Shown piece after piece: positions 10,831 through 23,444 of a DNA stretch of 64,000 nt (the stretch's first letter is position 1; every line of letters begins with the position of its first letter). Origin of the DNA: Phragmites australis (Eukaryota; Streptophyta; Magnoliopsida; Poales; Poaceae); the NCBI RefSeq assembly GCF_958298935.1, contig NC_084931.1:17015334-17079333 (forward strand), in the 5' to 3' direction. The notes beneath the pieces were generated by a model. That model searched no databases. It saw only the letters and a program-made list of their open reading frames with translations, and had not been told where the DNA came from. Both the position numbers and the translations under genes were made by a program.

Positions 10831-13507
10831 AAAATCTCCTCTGGGTCGTGACCACCCTCGGATCAATCCCCTTGGACGACTTCACCCAAGAAACTTGTGA
10901 AGGCAACCTAAGGACAATGGGTTCAACCTCCCGAGGTGCCATGAATTATACCTCCCACTCCCTCGTGCAAGAGCTGGGACTCGATGGTTTTAGCCACTTG
11001 TCCTCCTCCCGGGTGATCTTCTTCGGGATCGCCTCTGGATCCTATTCGATTGAATGCTCTCTTCTCGATCATGAGGAAGTTGACTTGGCAGTCGGGTTAA
11101 GGAAGAGAACTAATGTTCTGTAAGGATTTTTTTAGTGAAAATCTTTATCATTCAAAGATACGTTAAGAAGTTTTACATGCAAAAGATGCTCTCTAAGCAT
11201 CACTACATCCCCAAGTTCTAGTCCTATGACAACTCAGGAGATGAAGAAAGAGAAGACCCTAGTAAAAGAGTCTATGCTTTAAGTTCCTCCTACCAGAGCA
11301 ACTGATGTAGAAATTGGCTGCTTCGTCGTAGTCATCGTCATCATCGGAGGGAGAAGGCGACGAGGAGTCCTTGGCCTCTTCCTTCTTCTCCTCCTCCAAG
11401 GCCTCTTCCTAGCATATCTCTTCCTCCAGAAAATCTCAGTCCACCTCTTCTTAGCATGAGGTCGGGGGATTGACAGATGAAACTCCACCCGATTACTCGA
11501 TCTCGACAACAGCAGGGCCATCAACTACCTCCTCTTCCATAGTCTCCTCATAAGAAGAGATGATGATGAACTCATGTCACACCCAGTTTTAATGGCCAAA
11601 ACCAAATACGGCTTATGTGTGCCCAGGATATTCAACACACATAAGGACGTCACAAGTGAAGTAGCAAAATCAATACTTTTTATAGAACAAACGTTTAACT
11701 CTTACAGCAATTGACTTATATATTCTTTTATGTAGATATCTGTAGTGGAACAGAAGCACTAGTGCCCAACAACACCGTAGGTAACCGACCGGGAGACACG
11801 CGCCTAGAACATCACAACCTCGTCTTGATTGTCTTCAACATCTTCACTCAATGAGTAGTACCACACATGTCACATGGCATAGGAAAAATAGCAAGTGTGA
11901 GCACATGTCGCGCTCAGCAAGTATGGGAAAGATAATAATATGTAGGCTTATAACAAGAATAAACTAACACACGGTATATTTGCATAAATGCGAGTAATAA
12001 AAAGATATTTGGACTCAAAAGCATTAAACAATTATTAAGTGAATGTAACCCATACAGTGCAATACTCAGCATACAAGGCTCCTCACCTTGCACATCATAA
12101 CCGTCTAGTATTCCATGTATTATAACTAAAATCATAACCAAACCACAACCTACTAATCATGTGAGGATCCAAGTCTCTCATAACCGTGAGTACGACTGTT
12201 ATAACAGTTTTTACACTCTGCAGAGGTTGTCCAGCTTTTCCCACGAGTCAGCGAATTCTATGTTGCTGTGTTCATGAAACACTTAACACACGTCAATGGT
12301 ATGCCGCCAAGAAATCACTGAATGACATTTTCTATTAACCAAAGCATAATCCAGTATGCAACTGCCCACTAGGTTTCACCGCCAGTGTTTACGCGAGTCT
12401 AACTCCTACCCAGAAGCCCCCTTTTGTGCTGACACAACACACACTGGATAGACTCTAACTAGTATGTCACGCCTTACCACGGCCCTTTCCTGCTTCCTTT
12501 CCCTCTCTACTTCGTGTGCTTTAACCACGGCGTGCTCCTTCACTGCCTTCCTCATGTGCTCCTCCTCCTGACGCTTCAATCGCAGTTCCTCATGCCTTTG
12601 CTCGTACTCCTGGTGTTTGTAAGCTTCCCTCCTCCATCACATCTCCATGTTGACCCACCACTTCTGGTGTGCATTTTGCTCTATGTCCAGCTATTCCATG
12701 AAGTCATGGATAGGTGGAGGAAACTGGACAAATAAAACAAGAGGAGAGATTAGTAAGACAGTGCATGAAATCATATGGAAAGTACCACATGAGCGATCTA
12801 TGTCGCTATACCAGTGGGTACTCATACGGTTCATGTCGAGACGGCTCATGCTGGTAGTTGGCACACATGAAGAAACGTCTGCCATAGGTGTAGGAGATGT
12901 CCTAGGACTCGTGAAGCCTACAAGGGCTGTCACAGAAGCACATCAGTGATTCGACCCTCTGGCGGATAAAAATCATCCAATATTTTTTGGGTGGGCTTAG
13001 TGGAGCTAAGGAAGATATTATGGTTGAGAGAACTAAGGAAGGAGTGGTCTATCCATGGTTTAGGGTGAGGTTATTTATGGTGGTTGGGGGCTGGTGCATG
13101 AATTGAGTACATAGGTATGGCTGGGATTTGGAGTATGTGATTCCCTATAAAAGTTGAAAAAGTTATAGCATTGATGCTTGACAAAGATTCCCTGTGAAAT
13201 CTATTACTTGGTGTGGTCATTTGACTCTGCATGGGCATGGCTTGCTAATATAACGCGGTCGCACCATGGCATACATAACTCGTGCACTTCTATCTCCAAT
13301 TCTAGCTCCTTCTTCTCTACCAACATGGAGTAGTTCCTTTTTCATCGTGTAGGAACAATCTCAACTAATCATCAATGATACAAGGGCAACATGGTTGGAT
13401 TACCCTTAAAAGCACATGGAAGCACAGGCATGTGTTGAGGTACCTCTCAAAATAAAGGGACAACTGGTACTTATTACTACCGCTTTTTAGCAAATGAACC
13501 CCTGAGT
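10831..13507. other. No host gene seen; possible LTR-like start at 11575
   Basis: Several short open frames occur but none resembles a known protein. At 11575 the sequence TGTCACACCCAGTTTTAATG resembles the start of LTRs of grass Ty3/gypsy elements that begin TGTCACACCC, and the AT-rich DNA that follows to about 12.49 kb could be such an LTR. No second copy or target duplication was found. Confidence 0.3.
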
Positions 13508-13860
13508 TGTCATTTCATGGCTAAAACTCTGTCGTGTGGTCACTTTGTGTCTAAAGCCTGACTCAGCTGAGTCAGAAAGAGGTGCGGTCATTTAATTTCT
13601 GATTAAAGCTCTGTTGTATGGTCACTTCATGTCTAAAGCCTGAGTTAGGACATAAGTGTTGTCATTTCATCGTTAAAGTTGAGTCGTGTAGTCACTTTGT
13701 GTCTAAAGCCTGATTCACGACAGATGTGTTACCATTTTATGCATAAAACTTTATCTTGTGGTCACTTTGTGTCTAAAATGTGAGTCACAGCAGAGATGTT
13801 GTGTTGCAACAAGGTGTTGTCATGTGGTCACTTTATATCTAAAGCCGGACTTGCGACATA
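13508..13860. repeat. Degenerate minisatellite, about 5 copies of a 66-82 bp unit
   Basis: The phrase GTCACTTTGTGTCTAAAGCC or a close variant recurs at about 13539, 13621, 13691, 13761 and 13827, and each copy is followed by a GAGTCA(C)GAC-like stretch. Spacings are 82, 70, 70 and 66 bp. Copies have diverged, so the array is old. It has no coding potential. Confidence 0.8.
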
Positions 13861-14146
13861 GTCAATGTGCATGCAACAAGGTGTGGTTGCAGCAGTGTGT
13901 GTGTTTGCAATTGATGCTACGAACGACTATAAAAGATAGTGTTGAACTGTGTATGTTATCCCTGCCCCAAATACAAGACGAAGTAAAGAGATAGCGAGCT
14001 CTGGTATACCTACGTTTTCCATACCACTGCCATTGTGCAAGTGCGATGCCGCATATGAAATGAAGGTATCCCATGAGCTCAAAACCTATGGATGGAGATT
14101 CTTCTGGTGTTCAAATATTAATCCTTCATCTGTATGTCATGGGGTA

Positions 14147-14320
14147 TTTAATTTAGGCAAAATTAGGTTGATACCATCACAAAAGTGCTCATATTGGAAA
14201 ATACCATCGGCTGTGAGGATGACATATGGGCCTAGGCCCATATGTCATCCTCACATCGATAGTATTTTTCAACTTTTTTGATTTTTGCGATGGTACCTAG
14301 CAAATTGCCCCTTTAATTTA
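14147..14320. mobile_element. Foldback MITE with 9-bp target duplication (Mutator-like)
   Basis: Perfect 9-bp repeats TTTAATTTA at 14147-14155 and 14312-14320 flank a 156-bp body (14156-14311) made almost entirely of one long inverted repeat. The arms begin GGCAAAATTAGGTTGATACCATC on the left (in part) and, inverted from the right, GGGGCAATTTGCTAGGTACC. The centre is a perfect 44-bp palindrome (14212-14255) around CCTAGG. A 9-bp target duplication with long arms is the hallmark of Mutator-like elements. There is no coding capacity. Confidence 0.8.
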
Positions 14321-15279
14321 TGTAATATTTCGCATGATTTATCAACTTGTGTTCTAGATAGTAACTAACTTGTGCATATAGTCGTCATGGACATCATTTT
14401 CACCAATAGCTTCTACGGTGCTAGGTCCGGCTTCTATCGACCTAACATCGCTCGCTTCTACAAGGATACAATGGGAAAAACCCCCTCTCAACCCAATGAC
14501 ACAAATTGTTATCATTGCTTAGAACATATAACCTCCGAGAGCTCCCACTGCCAGCTAGTGTCTCGATGTCTTAGAATCAGAACCTCTATCGTCAGCCGCT
14601 GATATGCCAAACTAAATTGCAACAAATTATACAGCCAACCTAACACTTGGGACCGATGAATCTCTCCCGAACTATGCATATCTATATCCATATACTGGAA
14701 GTTACTTAGATCCGCCCCACTATTACACTGCATGACATATCTAGGGCAAAAGAAAACCTGAACCCCCACTACGGTCGACATAACTGATTCAACAACAATA
14801 TTATACTCCTTTAGGTTAAATAATTGTAATCGACATACAACAATTACAACCACAAAATCTATTCAACCTCATCACTTGTATTCTACATAACAATCAAATA
14901 TTACCACTAACATATTCTATTTTTCACACTATACTATTCAAAATGTATTGTTGTAAAAAAAATACTCAATTTCTATTCTAAATTTCCTACAACTATAAAT
15001 TATTTGTACTATATATTCATAACAATTCGACTTCATACTAGTCTAGATTGTTTAACTATTGCAAAATTCCTAACTAAGTATGCTCTATGCTACATTGTCT
15101 ACTCTACCCATATCTAATTTTTTTTGCTCTAAATTCTACATGAATCAAATTTCCCCCTTTCCATTCTAAATACAATCATGCGAAACTCCACAACAATTCA
15201 AATGTACAATTCCTACAGCGACAAAAAATATGTACATCTAATAATATCTTATTTTCAAATTATATTAGATAACCTATTT
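14321..15279. other. No gene seen; AT-rich intergenic DNA
   Basis: The sequence is AT-rich. Short open frames at 14372-14602 (+) and 14512-14853 (-) overlap and resemble nothing recognised. Confidence 0.4.
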
Positions 15280-15690
15280 TAACTCTACATTACCAAAAAT
15301 ATTTGGACTTTTCAACTATTCTGTGTTTCCTAACTAACTATACTATATTTTCTACCTATAACTAATTTTTAATCATACCTACTCTATTCTGAATTTCATA
15401 TCTTTATTTCTCTAAATTATCTACTCTACTCAATATTTCTTTAATATTCTCTCACTATTTTCCTACATTTTTTAAGTATTCCTAATTTTCTAACTATTTT
15501 TTCTATTCTTGCTAACTATTCCTAGTTTCTAGCTATTTTGAATCTTTTCTAATATTTTTTCTAAATCACCTACTGTTTTCTAACTACTCCTAAATTTTTT
15601 CTAATTTTCTAACTATTCCTAATTTTTCTAACTACATCTACTTTCTAATTACTCATAAATTTCTAACTAGTTCTAACTATTTAAAAAAAA
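15280..15690. repeat. Low-complexity TTCTAACTA-type degenerate repeats
   Basis: Variants of CTAACTATTCCTAATTTT recur many times with irregular spacing, giving a pyrimidine-biased AT-rich tract. No coding potential is seen. Confidence 0.6.
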
Positions 15691-15839
15691 CCTTAACATC
15701 GTTGTCGCTCCTCGCTCCTCGCCGCCCGAAGCCGTGCGCCGGTCGTCGCTGCTCTCGCCAGCCGCCCCTGCCAGTCACACGACGCCGCCCGACCGCATGC
15801 CGCACGTTGCCCACGTCTCCTGCTATCGCCCGATCGTCG

Positions 15840-16135
15840 TCGTCGCCCGCTCTGTGGATTATATAAAGGCCTATCAGTATGTGAAATACCGATAGACCTA
15901 ACGTGGTACATGTCGGCATTCCACGAGTTGAGCCGACAAGTCATGAAGTGTCACCTGTCGGTATTTGGAATACCAACATGACACTACGCTCCACACAAAG
16001 CCTACGTGGCACCCAGTTTCACCGGACCCATAACATATCAGTATTCCGTGTGCCGACAGACACCCGGGCCCAGTGTTACGTAGCCTGTCGGTGAAACTGC
16101 GATGTCCAACATCCAAGTGCCACAAAGTGCAATTT
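15840..16135. repeat. Inverted-repeat-rich segment (TGTCGGTATT motifs)
   Basis: The motif TGTCGGTATT/AATACCGACA and shorter versions (CTATCAGTATG, AATACCGATAG, CCTGTCGGTATTTGG, GTGCCGACAG, CCTGTCGGTG) alternate in both orientations, so the segment could fold back on itself. It looks like a degenerate non-autonomous DNA element. No termini or target duplication were resolved. Confidence 0.4.
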
Positions 16136-16991
16136 GCACCATTATAAAGTGGTTAGGCGAGCTAATGCTATCGTACTTTAGTTTCAGAGCCAATTCCGAT
16201 GTTTCATATGTCCGAAATTTTCTTGTTTTTCATACTACCTAAATTATGGATTAGTGACGGTGGGTTAGAATTTGAGTTCCCACGACAGGTTTAGAGGGTG
16301 ATCTGGGGGAGGCAGACCAATCTAGCGAAGGAGGCGAGCGTAGAAATAGGACGACGGAGGACAATTGGTGGGCTAAGTTGGGACACAGGCAAGTGGATAC
16401 AAGAGGTTAGTGAGAGAGAGGCGACGGCTATAGATTCGGCGATGGGATTACTGCTGGAGATAGCTAGAGGAGAATGAAAGCGAGCAGAGCCAGCGAAGGG
16501 TGGGGATGGCCAAAGAAGGGTGGCCAGCGTCGAGGCGGGTGGCGTGAGATTGTAGATGACCGAGAGCCGTCGTCCGAAAAATTAAAAAATTTAGGCATCT
16601 AAAAAAACATCCCCTAAATTTTTTGCAAAGAGGTTCAGAATTTCGGTAGGCCAAACATATTTTGATGCTTTTCTCAACGGTCCAGGAAAAGACGATGGGG
16701 AAGCAGGTTCGTACCCATCCTGTTCCGCTGGACTTGCGGAAGCATCAGCGGTAGCTGTCCGCGTCAGCTAGTCGGCTCCGCCGAGAAGAAGAAACCCCAC
16801 ACGCCACCTCGCAATCGCCGGCCGTCACCGCAGCACCCATTCAACTAACTTTAGCTGTGCCGCTTTTTGATCTCTCCTTCCTCTTGGCTTCGTCTTCTCC
16901 CTTCCTACCTCCACCTACTCTACTCGTGTCTTTCGCCCCACCCCAAGAAACGCCTCTCTCTTTCCCCGTCGCCCGATTCTTGGTTCTTTCT
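16136..16991 (+). other. Upstream region of the LURP-one-related gene
   Basis: No other gene is seen. The last 250 bp become GC-rich and pyrimidine-rich (CTCTCCTTCCTC, CTTCTCCC), as in many grass 5' leaders. No strong TATA box was found in the expected place, so the transcription start is not assigned. Confidence 0.4.
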
Positions 16992-18785
16992 ATGGAGCGG
17001 CTAGCCCCTTGCGCCCCGCCGCCACCACAGCCACCGCTGGTGCCGGTGGCTAGGGCCGTTGTCCCGGTGGACTTCACGGTAGTCAAGAAGGGCCCCGAGA
17101 TGGCGATGCACGACGCGACCGGGCGCCTCGCGTTCCGCGTCGCGGCGGCGGCGGGCGGCGGCCACGGAGGGGGGAGGGCCCTCCTCGACGCCGTAGGGGG
17201 AACCCTGGTTACCGTCAGGAGCCGCAGCGAGGTGATGCTGAGCTTCTTGGGGTCCTGATTGAGTACATAATTTGCGCCCAGGTTGCATAGCGGGCTAGCT
17301 GACTGGGTTTCTTGGTCCTATTTTTGGTTTAGGTTGATCAGAAAGCTTAGACTAGGAATTTCAAGGATGCGATAGGACGAAATTGTGAGAGCTGTAGTCT
17401 CAGTGCTGAAATATTAGTGCCTATTTACTTGTCACTGCTTTATTCTTCTCAATTGGATTACTGCAAAATGTCACTCTTGCTGAAGACTTTAGGATCAGAT
17501 CAATAGAGTGCTTCACAGTAGTGTGATGTTTGCAAGAATGAGTGGTATCGTGAAAAATCTAACATCGGGTTTTGCGGAACTAATACATGTATGTACCTTG
17601 GAGCCTTGGACATAGTCTAACCGATCTCCTGCAGAATATAAGGGGAAGAAGTCTCAACCAAGGTTGCAATGTGGATGAAGGCTGAACATATTGGAGTTCA
17701 CCTCGAAATAGTCAGTAATAGTCTAGCAAGCACAAATCGGACCCTAAATTGTTCACTTTATTGTTTAAAAAACCTGAAGTTTTCATCAGAGTACGAACCA
17801 CCACATCAGATATCTAGTGCAGGATTGGAGAGATAGATAAAAGAAAAGAATCTTAGCACATCATAGCATCCCCAACATATGGTGATCCAGGCAGAGTGTT
17901 AATGTGTGATGCATGGCAGATTTCTGAAAATGATATCTCTCACCTTTCATAGTTCATATATTAGATTACGTCACTTGTTTGATCTAGATCACTTTTTTAC
18001 TTTTCGCAGTTTATAATGCAAGGTTTTGATCATGGTCCTTCATTATAATGTACATGTAAAGATAATACAATGACACATTAATAAAAGCATTCCAAAGATA
18101 AATTTAATGGCACTATTTTCATGTGATGAGTTTATATACTTCTTTCATATGAATGGTCAAATATTTTAAAGAACTTGAGTGCATGGATCCATGGCCACCT
18201 ATATAGTGACAGAGGCAGTACTAAGTATCATTTTCTTTTATCTTTTCAGGGCGAGTGGCAAGCATTCAGTGGAAATAGTTTGGAACAGAGAGACATCATT
18301 TTCACTGCAAAAGTAATATCTGCTTCTTCAAGTCAAAAGGAGGTACATGTATTCATCCCACCAAGAAGCACTTTTGAAGATCCAAAACCAAGCTACAGGC
18401 TCATAGGAAGTACATTCCGAAGGGCGTGCACAATAATAAAGGGGAACTCCATTGTTGTTCAGGTAATTTGTGGTTTAGCAAGATTTTTTTCTTTAGGGAA
18501 TGCATTAGCAAGATTCGATAGTGATCTTTGTTGAGGGTTTTTTTTTTTGGCAGTAACTCATTGTTTCATGTTAAAGTATTTTTTTTTGTACAAGTTTAGT
18601 TTTGAACCATTTTGTTCTATCAGGCTATCACTAAAACTGTAAATTGTCTCTTTGTGCAGACAAATCTCCTGTATAAGCTCAAGAAGGCTATCTATTCACG
18701 GCGTAAGTTTAGAGTGACCATTTACCCAGGAAATGATAACATCCTCATCATGTCAATGATTATTACCTTCTTTATACAAAATTGA
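16992..18785 (+). CDS. LURP-one-related (LOR) family protein, 3 exons, 192 aa
   Basis: Exons are 16992-17231, 18250-18462 and 18660-18785, all joined in phase 0 at GT-AG borders (GAG|GTGATG, TTTTCAG|GGC, CAG|GTAATT, GTGCAG|ACA). The product is 192 residues: a proline-rich N-terminus, then VDFTVVKKGPEMAMHDATG and ALLDAVGGTLVTVRS from exon 1, GEWQAFSGNSLEQRDIIFTA and VHVFIPPRSTFEDPKPSYRL from exon 2, and a C-terminal strand region ending IYPGNDNILIMSMII. This order matches the tubby-like barrel fold of LURP-one-related proteins. Founding members are linked to basal defence in Arabidopsis; the substrate and molecular role are not established. ATG 16992 is preferred because it precedes the conserved domain by a normal distance. 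The first intron is 1018 bp. No disabling change is seen, so the gene appears intact. Confidence 0.88.
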
Positions 18786-20228
18786 CAGAAGAGATGGATG
18801 CCACTGTGGTTTCAGAAAACTGATGACTAATTCTGTCAACCCTATATCATGTATATTTTCTAATTCTGGATGCTTCCTTCATTTTTTCTGTCACTCACCA
18901 GTTGCTCTTATTAAACCCACTGCGTTTGTAAACATTCTAAGTGTGTGTGGTTTTCTGTTTCTGTTTGTGTAGACATATGTCCATGTTATAACGATGCAGC
19001 ACTTTGACCATTTTCTTTCACACATCTACCAACATCAAATGACTAATTTAGTATGAAACCCCAGCTTTACCTGGTGACAAGAATAATAGTCTCTGTTATA
19101 CAGCATCCGTTCCGTAGTCCATTACTACAGCCATTTTCAATGCACTGGTCAATTTTATACGCCTTCTTAAGTTTGAAGAATGATGCTTGGAACAAAAGTT
19201 TTATTGTTTAGTTGTTATGTTTCTTCATATAGTCAGAGAGCAAGCATGTCCAAAGCTTTGCCCTTGTACTGAACTTTCTATGCAATGCAGCATTCTAGAA
19301 GTGCCTACTGCGAAGCAAGGCTGATATCTTCATAAGCAGTATATTTACACCTCACATAGAAACAACATTGGACCCAAAAAAAAAGATTTTGCATCTCCGG
19401 AATATTCTGAAAACCTGTGTGATATACAATAAAGTTCTGTCACTGGATAAAGCTGGTTCAATACATGCCACCCAGCAACACCTCAGTTCTATTGTGTGCA
19501 GTTACCGATCACTAATTTTATGGTCAAGATGTGCGGTATTGAGCAGGAAATGTTATTTGCACTCGTAGAATTACAGCATGGGATTGTTTTAGAGTCATAA
19601 AAGCAAGTTGGATAAGTGTTGTATCCAAATTTTCTTCGATGTAGTTTTTCATTCTTGCACCGAAATGTGGTTTCAGATTTCCACGGGAGAACAAATAGAA
19701 GTTCTTAGCCTCTTGATATATGTGTGGTATAGAATGAATTGGACAGACTGGTCAGTTCATTTATGGGCTATGCTTGTTATAGTGTTTCACTATATTTGCC
19801 TGGATAGTGATGTACATTGCCACAGGATGCAATAATTTGAAAGCACAATATACCAGAACTTTGATTGATTAAGCGCCGTCACTTGTCGATTTGACTCGGA
19901 TTTCATCTCTCTTCTGAAAAACTGTCGATTTGACTCGGATTTCATCTCTCTTCTGAAAAAAACACTCTTGATTTTTCGTTATACATTTGAAATCGTATGT
20001 TCACAGCAGACCCAACTGCCTTCAGTGCCTGACAGTGTTGCTGAATTTCCGTGTAATCTTTTTTTGTTTGGAAAAGTATGGATATAATAATGTACAGTGT
20101 TGATTGAACCTTTCAACTTTATTACATCTTGAATCTTGAAGAACTGAAATGGAAGTGTACTTAGAAGTTGGAATTCGATCAAATGATGAGGAATCATAGT
20201 TAAAAGTCTTTTCCATGTGGATTCTGAC
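18786..20228 (+). other. 3' UTR and downstream region of the LOR gene
   Basis: No further gene is recognised. The AT-rich sequence fits a 3' UTR followed by intergenic DNA. The polyadenylation site cannot be placed with confidence. Short open frames at 19368-19835 have no recognised similarity. Confidence 0.4.
19881..19959. repeat. Tandem duplication, about 40 bp x 2
   Basis: The unit 19881-19920 is followed directly by 19921-19959, identical except for one missing T (ACTTGTCGATTTG versus ACTGTCGATTTG). It is a recent local duplication downstream of the LOR gene. Confidence 0.9.
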
Positions 20229-22113
20229 TGAAGGGATCGGTGACTCTTAAGAGGAGAAGTGAATTAGGACATTTAAACTATTTTGATTTTAAAAACAATA
20301 TAAGATAAACTTATATTAATTTCTATCTAAATGTGTTCTATGTTTATTTAGTGTGTCTATCTAAATGTGCTATATACTCTATGTTTATCTAAATTTACTC
20401 TACCGATTAAAGCAATTGCAACGATTAAAACAATTGCAATCTATCTAAGAAAGTAAATTGCAAAATGTAAATGTGGAAACATAAATAAGGCAGAGAGCAA
20501 ACTCGGTATAAGGATTTTTTCCATGGTATCGATGGTATGAATACCACCCCTAGCTCACGTTGAAGCTCCACAAAGGATATACTCTCGGTCGGCATCTGGT
20601 CACGGCTCTTGAGCTACCAAGTCACAAAGATAAGGTCTTCACCCATATAAGCTATCAAGGCAAGGTCTCACCACTAGTCTCTCTTCCTGTTCCTTGTCGC
20701 CGTGATCACTTCGGAGCTTAAACTACCAAGACAAGGGTCTCTGCGCACAATCATCTTGCCACCGTTTCACACCAAGTCAGAGGGTCAACAAGTTTACCGG
20801 CGAGTCACCAAGACTCTAAGGTGCCGGCGCACCACTTGGTACAAGGTTGGATCACTCTTTGATCCACTCTCTAGGTAGCAATCACGTAGCAACACTCTTT
20901 CTAGACTTATAAGTACTAATTACTCTCTAATCTTATGTTTAATCGTCTTGGATAATCACTTTAAACACTTTGCTGGTTTAGATGTCTTCTCAAGTGTACA
21001 TGAACTTCTCTGGACCTCAACACCTTCAAATGGCAGAGTGGTGGGTATTTATAGCCTCAAACTCGCGCATTAGCCATTAACCCAACGGCTAAGAAAAGTG
21101 GTTAACACCGGATGATCCGGTGAGAATAATAGTACTAACACCGGATCATCCGGTGAGTACACTCTCACAAACTAGCCGTTGAAACTCACTCAAGTCTCTG
21201 TGAACACCGAACACTCCGATGTATACTGCATCTTCATCACCGGACTATCCGGTGAGTTATCCTGAGCCATCCGAATATTTCCTTCTTTTCTGTGTAAATT
21301 ACTTCAGTGTATGCATTCAGTGCACATCACTTCATCACTGGACTATTCAGTGAGTTGACTTCAGTCAACCGAGTCAATGCAACCCTATCTGGAAATAATA
21401 CTCCAGTGTTACATAGCCTTCATGATCGGACCATCCGATGCCTTGAACTTTGTTCTGTTTCTTTGTAATATCCATTGTTCGATATATTGTTTGGTGTTTA
21501 TTTCATTCACACGGACCATCCGATGGGTTGAACCTTCGATCTTCAGCGGCTGCATCCTTCTCTGGTAATAATACTCCAATGCATTCATCCTTCTCAACAC
21601 CAAACTATCCGGTGGATTTCTCTTCTTTTCTTTAGAAATACTCCAGTGCAACTCCCACCGATCACCAGACCATCCGGTGAGGCTTAACCTTCATTATTTA
21701 GCATAGCACATTCTCTGATAGAATTGCATCGGTGAGCACTCTGCTCAAACACTGAACCTTTCGGTGAGGTCTTCAGGTCTCTCTCCCATTTGACAAATGC
21801 ATTTCGGTAAGTTCAAACACCCAGAGCATCGGACCATTTGGTGAGGCAAATCTTTAAGGAATTTCTTCAATTCAGTCTAATTTTGTCCCGATGCAGTGGC
21901 TTCTTTACGTATTATATCTATAAGATCTACTAACATACAAATCTTTAAGGGACTTCTTCAATTCAGTCCAATTTTGTCCCGATGCAGTGGCTTCTTTATG
22001 TATTATATCTATAAGATCTACTAACATATATTCTTGATAAATGTATTAATCTCATTGACTATGTTATCATTAATCACCAAAATTACAATTATGACCTAAT
22101 GCGGCTATTTTCG
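20229..22113 (-). mobile_element. LTR homologous to the solo LTR at 4403-6120
   Basis: This runs parallel to 4403-6120 from its start (TGAAGGGATCGGTGAC, then AAGAGG..GTGAATTAGG) to its end (ATTAATCACCAAAAT..GACCTAAT..TTTTCGCTA). A TATA box on - (GGCTATAAATACC, about 21044) sits in the same relative place. The interior has many CACCGGA..TCCGGTGA half-palindromes. No matching internal region or partner LTR adjoins it, so it is probably a solo LTR. A perfect target duplication was not found. Confidence 0.7.
21847..22028. repeat. 91-bp tandem duplication inside the LTR
   Basis: Copies at 21847-21937 and 21938-22028 both begin CAAATCTTTAAGG and end TACTAACATA, and differ at only a few positions. 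The homologous LTR at 4403-6120 has the segment once, so the duplication arose after the two copies separated. Confidence 0.9.
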
Positions 22114-22364
22114 CTAGAAAACAAAAACAAAACTCACCAAACAAGAACAAAAACGGGGAAGAGCTAGCTTCTGGACGTTTCACTCCAGTTGTTTTGAAGC
22201 AGCAGGCAAAACTGGCCAAGGAAGTTGGACAAAGACTACAGAAGCCGCACACACAAATGTAGCTCACAGATTGACAAGGGAATATGAGCAGCTGCTACAA
22301 GCAATATCACGACAGAGAAGGTGCAGAAACAGCACCGAGCAATCCAAGCTTCCAAGGTGAAGTA
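22114..22364. other. Short unassigned segment between two LTRs
   Basis: The 250 bp contain A-rich sequence followed by mixed sequence with no recognised coding or repeat identity. It may be host DNA left between two insertions. Confidence 0.3.
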
Positions 22365-23444
22365 CCGAAAATAGCGACTAGAGGGGTGAATAGACGTATT
22401 ATCAATTTCTACCGAAATAGATGTTTTTTTTAATCGCATCTCAAAATAATATACGAAAGCAAAAACTCAAGAAAACCATGTTACATCAAAATAATATCTA
22501 AGAAAGTATGGCTCTTATGAATGGAATTGAACACTAGATTCTATTAAAAACTAATTTATATATCATTATACATAAAAGCTTGCAATTTGATAAAGAAACA
22601 CTTAAATCCAAGGAGATAGATAACGGGTGAAAAAACTCTTTAAATTAATGATTTAGAGTCAAGGGAGTTCAAGATCAATTTTGAATGTAAATTTTATGTC
22701 TCTGATAACAAGAAGAATCACTTCAAATGGTAGAAAATTTTAGCCATCAAGTAAAAACAAAAATCGCAACGACAACTTGCAACCAAGTAAGGGAGCCAAT
22801 AGAGAAAAACTAGAAGATGATAAATACAAGCATAGAAATAAAAATAAACTTCATTACTTTTAAAGATCAGCTCTATTTTCAACGGATTATAAAGCTTTTT
22901 TTACAAAAGCTTTCACCTAATACATATGCTAAGCACTTCTCTCCCAATCCTAAAATGCTACCACACAACTCACAAGTGGCTAGTTTAAGGCTCTCTCACA
23001 GCCCTACTCCTTTATTTATAGACCTAAGGAGGTTTCTTAGCCTTTAAATTTTATTGTTCCAAAAAATTCCTCACTTCCAATACACTCCTACCTATCGCCG
23101 GGGCATTTTGGTCCAATCTCTTCACTGTCCATCGAACTTCATGACATTAGCTTCGTCTCAACACAAGTTTCGCGATGATATCATGTGCACTCCATCATTC
23201 TACGGTTTTAAGGGCAAACCGTGAAACCACCCCACACGCTTCTCAAAGCGTGACTCACCGCCACTTATTTACACCTTAAGCAAGCATCCCAATGTTGATA
23301 TGTGTACTCGGTCTTGCGATCTCAACGGTAAGTCTATCCCATTCCTGATCCTTTGAACCACCTTATCACTTGTACCAACATCACTTTTGATTGACTTTGT
23401 CAACACGCCATTTTCATATGTTTTCTCACGTTTCTCATCGTTGG
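22365..23444 (-). mobile_element. Diverged Sirevirus-type LTR
   Basis: The sequence aligns by eye with the LTR at 27400 onward: GACTAGAGGGG-GTGAATAG near the low-coordinate end, CCAATAGAG.AAAACTAGAAG, GGATTA..AAGCTTT, TTTATTTATAGACCTA (a TATA box on -, about 23011), CACTCCTACCTA and GACTTTGTCAACACGCC. It is clearly older and more diverged. The sequence ends where the LTR at 23445 begins, so it may be the target into which the next element inserted. Confidence 0.65.

Noticed and set aside
18783..18805. TGACAGAAGAGA match to the start of miR156 after the LOR stop codon
   Set aside because: Only the first 12 bases agree, the rest differs, and no star or hairpin partner is nearby.
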